NCBI GenBank assembly: GCA_044226195.1
Contig: JBGAHO010000002.1
Coordinates: 1 to 64,000, forward strand
Reading direction: 5' to 3'
DNA length: 64,000 nt
Source of the DNA: RPQJ01 sp044226195
GTDB lineage: Bacteria; Pseudomonadota; Gammaproteobacteria; Steroidobacterales; Steroidobacteraceae
In this document: positions 16,611 through 24,287 of the stretch, piece by piece
Layout of the letters: each line of letters starts with the position of its first letter
Numbering within the stretch: position 1 is the first letter of the stretch
Program-made: the position numbers and the translations under genes
Notes under the pieces: generated by a model
Told to the model about the DNA's origin: nothing
What the model saw: the letters and a program-made list of their open reading frames with translations, nothing else
Databases searched by the model: none

Positions 16611-17903
16611 ATGTCCGACAACCCCCCGCGCGCCGGAGGCCCGAGCCTCCAGGCCATCGTCGATGCTCCGTCCGAGGGCGGCTTCTTCGCCCGGCGCAGA
16701 ACCTGGATCATCGCGGGGGTCGTCCTCGCACTGATCTTCGCCTGGCTGGTGCTGCGGCCGTCCGGCCAGGACGGCGCGCCCCGCTACAAGACCGAAGCCG
16801 TCACCACCGGCACACTGGTGGTCGAGGTCTCGGCCACCGGCAACCTGCAGCCGACCAACCAGGTCGACGTGGGCAGCGAACTGTCCGGCATCATCGAGCG
16901 CGTCTACGTCGACGAAAACGACCGCGTGAAGAAAGGCCAGGTGCTGGCCGTGCTGGACGATTCCAAGCTGAACGACGCGGTGCAACGCTCGCGCGCCGCG
17001 CTGGCCGCGGCCGAAGCGCAGGCGCTGCAGGCCGAAGCGACCGTCGCCGAGAAGCAGGCGGCGCTCAAGCGCCTGCAGCGCGTCGCGGCGCAGTCGAACG
17101 GCGCCTACATCTCGCCGAGCGACATGGACACCGCCGAGGCCAACGCCAAGCGCGCCGACGCCGACCTCGCCAGCGCCCGCGCGGGCGTCGCGCAGGCGCG
17201 GGCGGCGCTCAAGACCGACGAGACCAACCTCACCAAGGCCAGCATCCGCTCGCCGATCGACGGCATCGTGCTCACGCGCAAGGTCGAGCCGGGCCAGACC
17301 GTCGCCGCGTCGTTCCAGGCGCCGGTGCTGTTCACGCTGGCCGAGGACCTCGCGAAGATGGAACTGCAGGTCGACGTCGACGAAGCGGACGTCGGGCAGG
17401 TGAAGGTCGGCCAGCAGGCGACGTTCACGGTCGATGCGTGGCCGGGCCGCCGGTATCACGCCGTGATTTCGCGGGTCGGTTACGGCTCGCAGGAGAAGAA
17501 CGGCGTCATCTCGTACCTGACAGTGCTCGACGTGAGCAACGACGACCTGAGCCTGCGACCGGGCATGACCGGCACCGCGCAGATCACGACGGTGACGCGC
17601 GATCACGTGCTGCTCGCCCCGAACGCCGCCCTGCGCTTCTCGCCGCCAACCGCGGATGCGACACCGCAGAAGAAGCGCGGCAGCGTGGTCGGCGCGCTGA
17701 TGCCGCGGCCGCCGCAGGCCCCGAAGCGCGTGCGCTCGAACGGCGCGCCGGGCCAGCCGCGCGTGTGGGTGCTGGAGAACGGCACGCCGAAGCCGATCGA
17801 CGTGAAGACCGGCGCCACCAACGGCAAGGTCACCGAGATCCTGTCCGGCGACCTCAAGGACGGCGCGGAAGTGATCACGGAGGCGGCCTCGACCGCGCCA
17901 TGA
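16611..17903 (+). CDS. MacA-like periplasmic adaptor of an ABC exporter
   Basis: 430 residues with one N-terminal membrane helix (about 31-48). The order is that of HlyD/MacA adaptors: lipoyl half-domain ('VVEVSATGNLQPTNQVDVGS'), coiled-coil hairpin rich in Ala and Glu (about 105-205), second lipoyl half ('SIRSPIDGIVLTRKVEPGQT'), beta-barrel and membrane-proximal domains. It would connect the inner-membrane MacB-type transporter to an outer-membrane channel. The last codon overlaps the ABC ATPase start (ATGA). A TATACT (16572-16577) upstream could be the -10, but no good -35 is seen. What is exported cannot be told; macrolide is only the best-known substrate. Confidence 0.9.
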   Translation: MSDNPPRAGGPSLQAIVDAPSEGGFFARRRTWIIAGVVLALIFAWLVLRPSGQDGAPRYKTEAVTTGTLVVEVSATGNLQPTNQVDVGSELSGIIERVYVDENDRVKKGQVLAVLDDSKLNDAVQRSRAALAAAEAQALQAEATVAEKQAALKRLQRVAAQSNGAYISPSDMDTAEANAKRADADLASARAGVAQARAALKTDETNLTKASIRSPIDGIVLTRKVEPGQTVAASFQAPVLFTLAEDLAKMELQVDVDEADVGQVKVGQQATFTVDAWPGRRYHAVISRVGYGSQEKNGVISYLTVLDVSNDDLSLRPGMTGTAQITTVTRDHVLLAPNAALRFSPPTADATPQKKRGSVVGALMPRPPQAPKRVRSNGAPGQPRVWVLENGTPKPIDVKTGATNGKVTEILSGDLKDGAEVITEAASTAP

Positions 17904-18604
17904 GCGACAGCGCGCTGATCCGGCTCGCGGGCATCACCAAGACCTACGGTGAGGGCCAGGCCGCGTTCCAGGCCCTGAAGGGCATCGATCTCGAGATCGC
18001 GCGCGGCGACTTCGTCGCGATCATGGGGCCGAGCGGCTCGGGCAAGTCGACGGCGATGAACATCCTCGGCTGCCTCGACACGCCCACCACCGGCAGCTAC
18101 GAGTTCGAGGGCGTGCACGTCGAGCGGATGCCGCGCAACCAGCGCGCGCTGCTGCGCCGGCACTACCTCGGCTTCGTCTTCCAGGGCTTCAACCTGCTCG
18201 CGCGCACCACCGCGCTCGAGAACGTCGAGTTGCCGCTGATCTATCGCGGCGAACCGGCCGCCTCGCGCCACCAGGCGGCGCGCGCCGCGCTCGCGCAGGT
18301 GGGACTCGCGGGCTGGGACCACCACACGCCGGCCGAACTCTCGGGCGGACAGCAGCAGCGCGTGGCGATCGCGCGGGCCATCGTCACGCAGCCGCAGGTG
18401 CTGCTCGCGGACGAACCCACGGGCAACCTCGACAGCCGCACCAGCCACGAGATCATGGACCTGATCACCTCGCTCAATCGCGACCAGGGCATCACGGTGC
18501 TGATGGTCACGCACGAGGCGGACGTCGCGGCGTTCGCGCGTCGCATCGTGAAGTTTCACGACGGTCGCATCGAGAGCGACGACCGCAAGGCGGAGGCCGC
18601 CTGA
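17900..18604 (+). CDS. MacB-type ABC transporter ATP-binding subunit
   Basis: 234 residues, a single nucleotide-binding domain: Walker A 'MGPSGSGKSTAMNILG', Q loop 'FVFQGFNLL', signature 'LSGGQQQRVAIARAI', Walker B 'VLLADEPTGNLDS' and H loop 'LMVTHEAD'. The 'DEPTGNLD' form is characteristic of the LolD/MacB/FtsE group that powers mechanotransmission-type exporters. It overlaps the adaptor gene by ATGA and the permease gene by TGATG. In E. coli MacB the ATPase and permease are one polypeptide; here they are separate genes. Confidence 0.95.
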   Translation: MSDSALIRLAGITKTYGEGQAAFQALKGIDLEIARGDFVAIMGPSGSGKSTAMNILGCLDTPTTGSYEFEGVHVERMPRNQRALLRRHYLGFVFQGFNLLARTTALENVELPLIYRGEPAASRHQAARAALAQVGLAGWDHHTPAELSGGQQQRVAIARAIVTQPQVLLADEPTGNLDSRTSHEIMDLITSLNRDQGITVLMVTHEADVAAFARRIVKFHDGRIESDDRKAEAA

Positions 18605-19806
18605 TGCTCTGGAACACGATCGTGCTGGCACTGCGCGCGATCCGCCGCAACCTGCTGCGCTCGTTCCTCACGGTGCTGGGCGTCGTGATTGGCGTCGCCG
18701 CGGTGATCACCATGGTGACGCTCGGCAACGGCGCGACGCGCTCGGTCTCCGACCAGATCTCGAGCATGGGCAGCAACCTGCTGATCGTGGTCCCGGGCCA
18801 GCGCTTCGGACCGGGCGGCGACGGCGCGCCCGCGTTCAAGCGCGAGGACGCCGACGCCATCCACGCGCAGGTCGGCGCCGCGCGCCTGGTCGCGCCGGTG
18901 GTCAGCAAATCCATCACCGCCGTGTACCTCGCCAACAACTGGTCGACCGTGGTGAGCGGCACCAACGACGACTATTTCGAGGCCGGTAACTGGGAAGTGG
19001 CGGAAGGCCGCGTGTTCTCGGACGCCGAAGAGCGCGCCGGCAAGTCGGTGTGCGTCCTCGGCGAGACCGTGCGCGACAAGCTGTTCGGCGGCCAGAACCC
19101 GGTGGGCAGCGAAATCCGCGTCAAGGACTTCGCCTGCGAGGTCATCGGCCTGCTGAAGTCCAAGGGCCAGTCGGCCATGGGCAACGACCAGGACGACGTG
19201 GTGATCATGCCGCTGCGCACGGTGCAGCGGCGCATCAGCGGCACCACCGACGTGAACCGCATGATGGTCTCGGTGGCGCAGGGCGCGTCGATCGACTCGA
19301 CCAAGGACCAGATCACCTCGCTGATGCGCGAGCGTCGCAAGATCGGCGACGACGAGGACGACGACTTCCGCGTGATGGACACGCGGCAGATCACCCAGAC
19401 GCTCACCAGCACCACCCGCATCCTCACCGGGCTGCTGGCCGCGGTGGCCGCCGTGAGCCTGCTGGTCGGCGGCATCGGCATCATGAACATCATGCTGGTG
19501 TCGGTGACCGAGCGCACGCGCGAGATCGGCACGCGCCTCGCCATCGGTGCGCTCGAGCGCGAGGTGCTGCTGCAGTTCCTGATCGAGGCCGTGGTGCTCG
19601 CGAGCCTCGGCGGGCTGGTCGGCATCGCACTCGCGACGGTGGCCTCGATCGGACTGGCGAAGCTGATGAGCGTGCCCTACCTGTTCAACCCGGGCATCAA
19701 CCTGCTGTCGTTCGTGTTCTCGGCCGCGATCGGCGTGATCTTCGGCTATTTCCCGGCGCGACGGGCCGCGAGCCTGAATCCCATCGACGCCCTGCGGCAC
19801 GAATAG
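18604..19806 (+). CDS. MacB-type ABC transporter permease (FtsX/MacB fold)
   Basis: 400 residues. The first transmembrane helix ('LRSFLTVLGVVIGVAAVITM') is followed by a large periplasmic MacB_PCD domain (about 45-265) and the C-terminal FtsX domain with three helices ('LLAAVAAVSLLVGGIGIMNI', then the 'SVTERTREIGTRLAIGA' cytoplasmic coupling helix, then two more). This is the standard MacB permease half. It is coupled to the ATPase gene by TGATG. Together with the adaptor it makes a tripartite exporter; the outer-membrane factor is not encoded here. Confidence 0.94.
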   Translation: MLWNTIVLALRAIRRNLLRSFLTVLGVVIGVAAVITMVTLGNGATRSVSDQISSMGSNLLIVVPGQRFGPGGDGAPAFKREDADAIHAQVGAARLVAPVVSKSITAVYLANNWSTVVSGTNDDYFEAGNWEVAEGRVFSDAEERAGKSVCVLGETVRDKLFGGQNPVGSEIRVKDFACEVIGLLKSKGQSAMGNDQDDVVIMPLRTVQRRISGTTDVNRMMVSVAQGASIDSTKDQITSLMRERRKIGDDEDDDFRVMDTRQITQTLTSTTRILTGLLAAVAAVSLLVGGIGIMNIMLVSVTERTREIGTRLAIGALEREVLLQFLIEAVVLASLGGLVGIALATVASIGLAKLMSVPYLFNPGINLLSFVFSAAIGVIFGYFPARRAASLNPIDALRHE

Positions 19807-19809
19807 CCG

Positions 19810-20364
19810 CTACAGCTCGGGGATGAAGTTGAGGGCGTACCACGCCGTCAGCACGTACAGCAGAGCGATCACGCCGAGCTGGACGCGCCGCGAATCGAAC
19901 CTGAGTGCGATCGCGATGAGGCTGATCTGGGCGAAGCCCAGTGCCTTCACGGCCGGCGACTGGAAGCCCGACAGCATCAGGTTCGCGATCTGCCCGCAGG
20001 CCATGTAGAGCAGCAGGCCGACCAGGAACTTGCGACGGACGTCGCTCATGTGAGCCGCGAGGTCGATCGGCTCCTCCGGCTCGACCTCCGGCATGATCAA
20101 CCAGCAGTTGACGAACAGCAGGGCGCCGAGCAGCAGCAGGAAGCAGACGAAGCCCAACGTCCACACCGGATCGTTGCGGGCGTGCCAGACCGAGAACCAG
20201 TAGTCGATGCACAGGAAGGCGACGAAGCCGATCCAACCGAGCAGCGGCACGGACCAGCGGCGGACGCCGGCTCGAATGATCCTGGTGATGCCGATCAGCA
20301 GGTGCGTGAGCGCCAGCGACATCACGATCGACAGCAGCACGCTGACGTATTCGAACGGGGTCAT
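19810..20364 (-). CDS. hypothetical inner-membrane protein
   Basis: 184 residues with about six hydrophobic segments ('VSVLLSIVMSLALTHLLIG', 'LGWIGFVAFLCIDYWFSVW', 'LGFVCFLLLLGALLFVNCWL', 'FLVGLLLYMACGQIANLML', then two more). The Asp/Trp in the second segment and a charged loop 'PEVEPEEPIDLAAHMSD' are the only distinctive features. No enzymatic motif. I do not recognise a family. Its stop lies 3 bp from that of the convergent MacB permease gene, and the small RHH gene lies about 50 bp upstream on the same strand. Confidence 0.75.
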   Translation of the reverse strand: MTPFEYVSVLLSIVMSLALTHLLIGITRIIRAGVRRWSVPLLGWIGFVAFLCIDYWFSVWHARNDPVWTLGFVCFLLLLGALLFVNCWLIMPEVEPEEPIDLAAHMSDVRRKFLVGLLLYMACGQIANLMLSGFQSPAVKALGFAQISLIAIALRFDSRRVQLGVIALLYVLTAWYALNFIPEL

Positions 20365-20416
20365 GCGGCGCCCGTCCGCTCGGCAGGTCCGGGAAACTTA
20401 CTGCGATGGTCCGAAC

Positions 20417-20689
20417 TCATGCCGGACGCCGGCTGCGGGGCCGCCGGACTGCCTTGGTCACGGAGTGCCTGTCCGCATAATTATCGAGCAGCGTCCGGAT
20501 CATTCGCTGATACGGCACTTTCGACTGGGCCTCGTGCGCCTTGAAGAACTCGACGCTCTTCCTGCCCAGCGAGAGCGTGACCTTGACGCCTTCGTCCCGC
20601 AGCACGAGCTGATCTGGCGGTGGAAGGAAGTCGTCCATGACCCGGACGCGGCCGAGGGGCTCATGGGTGTATCTGCGATTCTGCCTCAT
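20417..20689 (-). CDS. ribbon-helix-helix (CopG/BrnA-like) antitoxin-type protein, apparently without a toxin partner
   Basis: 90 residues. The core 'EGVKVTLSLGRKSVEFFKAH' plus 'VPYQRMIRTLLDNYADRH' is a ribbon-helix-helix: a strand followed by two helices, typical of CopG-like antitoxins that pair with BrnT-type toxins. The stretch 'RVRVMDDFLPPPDQLV' before it is also characteristic of that antitoxin family. The ATG at 20689 is preceded by GGAGTG. No toxin ORF with BrnT features lies within 160 bp on either side, so it is an orphan or the toxin has been lost. A 22-bp palindrome 69 bp upstream may be its operator. Confidence 0.72.
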   Translation of the reverse strand: MRQNRRYTHEPLGRVRVMDDFLPPPDQLVLRDEGVKVTLSLGRKSVEFFKAHEAQSKVPYQRMIRTLLDNYADRHSVTKAVRRPRSRRPA

Positions 20690-20757
20690 CACTCCAATAG
20701 CCCTGGGATTCCCCCGCCTGCCGATCACTGGCCGGATGTCTTCTTCTGGCCATCTGG

Positions 20758-20779
20758 CGACGTTTCCGCGGAAACGTCG
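20758..20779. promoter_or_regulatory. 22-bp perfect palindrome upstream of the RHH gene
   Basis: The 11-base half-site CGACGTTTCCG is followed directly by its exact reverse complement. It lies in the 158-bp gap between the Sel1 gene (stop 20848) and the RHH gene (start 20689) on the minus strand. It could be an autoregulatory operator for the RHH protein or a transcription-stop hairpin for the Sel1 gene; no T-run follows on the minus strand, which favours an operator. Confidence 0.5.
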
Positions 20780-20847
20780 ACCGAAGTCTGTCACCGCCGG
20801 GCGACCGGCGGTTCGCGACCCGAAGCTGACACACAGTCGATGAACAA

Positions 20848-21570
20848 TCACGGTTCGGCGGCATCGCTTCCCTTCCATGAAGCTCCCGGGAAGTAAGGTC
20901 TGCGTTGCTCGCCCGGCCGATAGAAAACGCAGTCAGAAAAGCAGTCTGCACGCATGCCCAGATAAAGCCATGCCAGGCAGAACGGATATGCGATCCAAGC
21001 CAGTGCGCGCTTTACCGGGTTCGGATGATTCCGGCAGACCCACGCTGCTCTCGCGGGCGCGACTCGGTGACCCATTCTCGCGGCTTTGACGTAAGACCGA
21101 AGTCCTTTTTCGACATCGCCGGGCTTGCCCGGGTAATCGCTCGAAAGAAAGTCCGCAAGTGCGACTTGGCTAGGGCCGAAACCCTGCGCGGCACTATTCA
21201 CGAGTAGCCGTATCGCCGGAGGAGCCTCCTTCTCACGAAGCAGATACAGCAGGCCTCTTACATACAGCGCAAATGCATCCCCGGACGCAACTGGCTCGTC
21301 CAGCAACTCGACCGCCCGGTCGAAATCTACACCTGTAGGCAACGCGCCCTGAAGATGGAGGAATCCAAGTACTGTTCTCGCTGCTGCGGATCCTAGCGCA
21401 GCACGGCGCTCAAGCTCTTCGATGGCCTCGGGAACTTTGTCACATCGAATCAAGGACTCGACGGTCGCAAGGTTGGACGGGAGGTAGAGGGGATAACCAA
21501 GCGTCTTCGGGTGTGCCCGGAATACCTTCGACATTCGGAGCGGTCTGTCCGGAAAGCGAACGTCATTCAT
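20848..21570 (-). CDS. Sel1-like repeat protein
   Basis: 240 residues containing tandem Sel1/TPR-like helical repeats: 'AIEELERRAALGSAAARTVL', 'DRAVELLDEPVASGDAFALY', 'AIRLLVNSAAQGFGPSQVAL', 'VEKGLRSYVKAARMGHRVAP', each 36-40 residues apart with the A-x-x-G pattern. A C-terminal hydrophobic stretch (about 190-205, 'ALAWIAYPFCLAWLYLGM') may anchor it to the membrane. No signal peptide. Codon use here is visibly less GC-extreme than in neighbouring genes. Sel1 proteins are scaffolds for protein-protein contacts; the partner is unknown. The gene stands alone between the RHH gene and the serine hydrolase. Confidence 0.78.
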   Translation of the reverse strand: MNDVRFPDRPLRMSKVFRAHPKTLGYPLYLPSNLATVESLIRCDKVPEAIEELERRAALGSAAARTVLGFLHLQGALPTGVDFDRAVELLDEPVASGDAFALYVRGLLYLLREKEAPPAIRLLVNSAAQGFGPSQVALADFLSSDYPGKPGDVEKGLRSYVKAARMGHRVAPARAAWVCRNHPNPVKRALAWIAYPFCLAWLYLGMRADCFSDCVFYRPGEQRRPYFPGASWKGSDAAEP

Positions 21571-21642
21571 CGATATCGGGCCGCGGCTCGCACTGCATTT
21601 CCTATCACGACCGTCCGCTCCTGGCCGATTCCGGCCCTCCCC

Positions 21643-23343
21643 TCAAACCCGCTTCAACTCGTACCCCGACAGCGTCATGCGGCGCGCGCTCGCGCCGACC
21701 ACGTCGCTGAAGCGAACCCATTCCGGACTGTCGGGCTCGTCGCGCAGGAAGAACCGTCCGTCGGCCGCGGACTCGAGCGGCACGGTGCCGGCCAGCCAGA
21801 GCTGGCCCGCCCGAAGCGCGATGCGGGTGCTGCCCAGCCACGGATCCTCGGTGCGGTAGTGCCCCACATACGCGCGCCACGCCGCCGGCACGTCGAACGT
21901 CCGCGGCCCGTTGTAGCGTTCGCCCGGATACCAGTCGTTGCCCCAGCCGGCGGCGAGCACCGGTCCCTTGTGGTCGGCGCCGTCGCGGCTGAAGTGCAGC
22001 GGAAACTCCGCGCCCTGTTCGGTCGGCACGATGAAGGCATCGTCACCACCGAGCCAGGGCTCGAGCGGCAGGCGACCGGTCGGATGCTCGAGGAACAGCC
22101 GGTCGCCTTCCGCGGTGACCACCAGCTCGCGGCCCTCGGGCGAGCGGTAACGGCCGACGTAGTCCTTCGCGGCCTCGACTTGCAGCGCCGGCGTACGCGG
22201 CGGCACGTCGGGCAGCGGCTTGCCCTCGATGCAGGCGCGCATCAGGCGCAGCGCGTACTCGGCGACGGGCCGCGGCCGGTAACCCTGCATCGCATTGATC
22301 GAGGCGAACACGCCGATGCGCGACTCGCGATCGACCTCGAGCGCGGAAGCGAACGAGACCATGCCGCCCGTGTGGCGCAGGCGCGGATGGCCGTCCAGCT
22401 GGTCCGCCGCAATGCCGTAGCCATACGACGCGCCTGGGCCGAAGTGCTCGGCCGGCATGTGTCCCTTCGCGAACAGCTCGAAGTCCGCCTCGGAAAGGAT
22501 CCGCCCTTTCGGCCCTGCGCCGCGGTTGATCAGCATCGTCAGGTAGCGGCCCATGTCGGCGGCCGTCGAGGCGATCGATCCCGAGGCCTCGGTGACGTAG
22601 ATCGGTGGGCTGACGCTCAGTGCACCGCGCCGTGGGAACGGCCGGTCGTTGAGCGTCGCCTGGTAGCTGCGCGCGTAGCGGTCGAGCGCGTGGAAGCTGA
22701 TCACCGGCTCGGTCGACGACATGCCGAGCGGCGCGAGGATGCGTGCGCGGAAAGACTCGGCGAGCGGTCGCCCGTCCAGTTCGGCGAGCAGCAGGCCGAG
22801 CGCCTCGTAGCCCATGTTGCAGTAGTGGAACACCTGGCCGGGCGCGGCCGTTCCCCGATGCCGGAACGCCGGATCGCCGGGAAACAACAGGCCGTCCGGC
22901 AGGCCGGCCGAGTGCGTCAGCAGGTCGTGCGGCGTGAGCGGACGCGTGAGCCCGTCGAGCCGCAGCGTCGGCAGGTAGTCGAGGATCGGCCGGTGCAGGT
23001 CGAGCTTGCCCTCCTCCTGCAATTGCACGAGGCAGAGGCCGAGGAACGACTTGGTGATCGAGCCGATGTGGAACAGGTCGTCGACGTCGAGCGGCGCGTG
23101 GGTCGCGAGATCGTCGACCCCGTAGGCGCAGGTGCGCTGCACCCCGGAGGCATCCGCCAGGGCGAGAGTGAGTCCGGGCGCGTTCATGTCGTCGAGGAAC
23201 TGGGCGACGTAGCGGTCGAGGCGCTCGAAGGCCTCGGCGTAGCGCGCGCTGCCCTCGGCCCGCGCCTCGGAGAGCAGCAGTCGCCCCGACGCGGTCACGG
23301 CCGCCACCTGGATCCCCATGCCCAGCAGTTCGCGTCTGTTCAC
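21643..23343 (-). CDS. exported beta-lactamase-fold serine hydrolase (class C / D-aminopeptidase / esterase family)
   Basis: 566 residues from a GTG at 23343 that has GGGAGGT six bases upstream. The N terminus 'NRRELLGMGIQVAAVTASGR' looks like a twin-arginine signal. The catalytic triad motifs of penicillin-recognising serine enzymes are present: S-x-x-K in 'HIGSITKSFLGL', Y-x-N in 'FHYCNMGYEAL' and a HTG box in 'RLRHTGGMVSF'. The last 150 residues form a separate beta-rich domain of the kind appended to such hydrolases. The substrate (D-peptide, ester or beta-lactam) cannot be told from sequence. Isolated gene, divergent from the small exported-protein pair. Confidence 0.86.
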   Translation of the reverse strand: MNRRELLGMGIQVAAVTASGRLLLSEARAEGSARYAEAFERLDRYVAQFLDDMNAPGLTLALADASGVQRTCAYGVDDLATHAPLDVDDLFHIGSITKSFLGLCLVQLQEEGKLDLHRPILDYLPTLRLDGLTRPLTPHDLLTHSAGLPDGLLFPGDPAFRHRGTAAPGQVFHYCNMGYEALGLLLAELDGRPLAESFRARILAPLGMSSTEPVISFHALDRYARSYQATLNDRPFPRRGALSVSPPIYVTEASGSIASTAADMGRYLTMLINRGAGPKGRILSEADFELFAKGHMPAEHFGPGASYGYGIAADQLDGHPRLRHTGGMVSFASALEVDRESRIGVFASINAMQGYRPRPVAEYALRLMRACIEGKPLPDVPPRTPALQVEAAKDYVGRYRSPEGRELVVTAEGDRLFLEHPTGRLPLEPWLGGDDAFIVPTEQGAEFPLHFSRDGADHKGPVLAAGWGNDWYPGERYNGPRTFDVPAAWRAYVGHYRTEDPWLGSTRIALRAGQLWLAGTVPLESAADGRFFLRDEPDSPEWVRFSDVVGASARRMTLSGYELKRV

Positions 23344-23418
23344 GACTGACCTCCCGCTTTGTTTCGACGGTATCATGCGTCCCGTGGCGTCGCCACGCAT
23401 CCGAGAGAGGGCTGCGAG

Positions 23419-23850
23419 ATGATCAACCGTCGCGTGCTGCTGCTGGTCCTGGGCCTCCTGCCGTGTTCGCTGGCGCTGGCCGAGTTGCCCTTCACGTTCA
23501 AGGCCGGCGACCCGATCCGGGCGTCCGAGCTGAACGCCAATTTCTCGTACCTGGACAGCCTGGCGAAGACCGGGCTCGGCGGGGTGCTGACGCGCAAGAA
23601 GACGACCCTGAACAACTCGACGTTCAAGGACGTGGCCACGGTGCCCGACACGGCGACCAACGGCTGGGTGCTGCGCAGCTTCGTCGCGGGCTGCTCGGGC
23701 CTGATCCTCAAGATCAACGACGACCCGCAGTTCCCGGCCAACCTCGATGCGCCCCTCGTGGTGCGTGCGGGCGAGACCCTCTCCGCGAAGTGCCCGAACT
23801 CGTCGTCGACCGATTCGACGATCGGCTACTTCATGTTCAATGAGCAATAG
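23419..23850 (+). CDS. small exported protein of unknown function
   Basis: 143 residues with a clear signal peptide (MINRRVLLLVLGLLPCSLAL, cut near ALA-E). The mature N terminus 'FKAGDPIRASELNANFSYLD' is a pattern seen at the start of many secreted or phage-tail-like proteins (short strand, then an A-x-x-x-N-x-N-F helix). The rest looks beta-rich and holds two Cys (C112 region and near the C terminus) that could pair. It overlaps the PKD lipoprotein gene downstream by 11 bp. I do not recognise a function. Confidence 0.75.
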   Translation: MINRRVLLLVLGLLPCSLALAELPFTFKAGDPIRASELNANFSYLDSLAKTGLGGVLTRKKTTLNNSTFKDVATVPDTATNGWVLRSFVAGCSGLILKINDDPQFPANLDAPLVVRAGETLSAKCPNSSSTDSTIGYFMFNEQ

Positions 23851-24274
23851 GCGACAGGCCCTCGTCCTGCTGTTCGTCGCGGCCCTTGCGGCCTGCGGCG
23901 GGGGTGGGGGCGGCTCGAAGAACAAGCCGCCCGTCGCGGCGATGGTGATCACGCCGGCGAGTGGCGATGCACCGCTCGCGATCACGGCGAACGCGAGCAC
24001 GTCGAGCGACCCGGACGGGACGATCGACAGCTACGCGTGGGACTTCGGCGACGGCGCGACGGCGACGGGCGTGCAGGCCGCGCACACCTATGCGAATCCC
24101 GGCGAATACACGGTCACGCTCACCGTGAAGGACGACGACGGCGCCAAGGGCACGGCCACGAGCAAGGTGCTGGCGAAGGGCACGGGCGCCGCGTTCGATG
24201 CATCGACCTTCGACGACGCGACGTACCTCGACGAGACGCCCAGCGGCACGCTGGATTCCACGATCCTGAAGTAG
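23840..24274 (+). CDS. PKD-domain lipoprotein
   Basis: 144 residues. Lipoprotein signal with lipobox ALAA-C, then an unusual hexa-glycine linker directly after the lipidated Cys and a basic SKNK. One PKD domain follows (about 30-115): 'PVAAMVITPASGDAPLAITA', 'DPDGTIDSYAWDFGDGATAT', 'HTYANPGEYTVTLTVKDDDG', with the family W-D-F-G-D-G and Y-T-V-T-L-T-V motifs. The last 30 residues are Asp/Thr-rich. PKD domains mediate protein or polysaccharide contacts on the cell surface. It overlaps the preceding exported-protein gene by 11 bp, so the two are probably translationally coupled and may act together. Confidence 0.82.
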   Translation: MSNRRQALVLLFVAALAACGGGGGGSKNKPPVAAMVITPASGDAPLAITANASTSSDPDGTIDSYAWDFGDGATATGVQAAHTYANPGEYTVTLTVKDDDGAKGTATSKVLAKGTGAAFDASTFDDATYLDETPSGTLDSTILK

Positions 24275-24287
24275 CCGGCCGCCGGCT
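24273..24287. terminator. short palindrome between convergent stop codons
   Basis: AGCCGGC and GCCGGCT flank one central base and span the stop codons of the PKD lipoprotein and the convergent AraC gene. Weak terminator at best; no T-run. Confidence 0.25.

Noticed and set aside
16611..19806. Macrolide-specific efflux assignment for the MacAB-type genes
   Set aside because: Family membership does not define the substrate; the same architecture exports peptides, lipids and toxins.
20690..20847. Possible BrnT toxin gene upstream of the RHH gene
   Set aside because: None of the frames shows BrnT features or a credible start in this interval.
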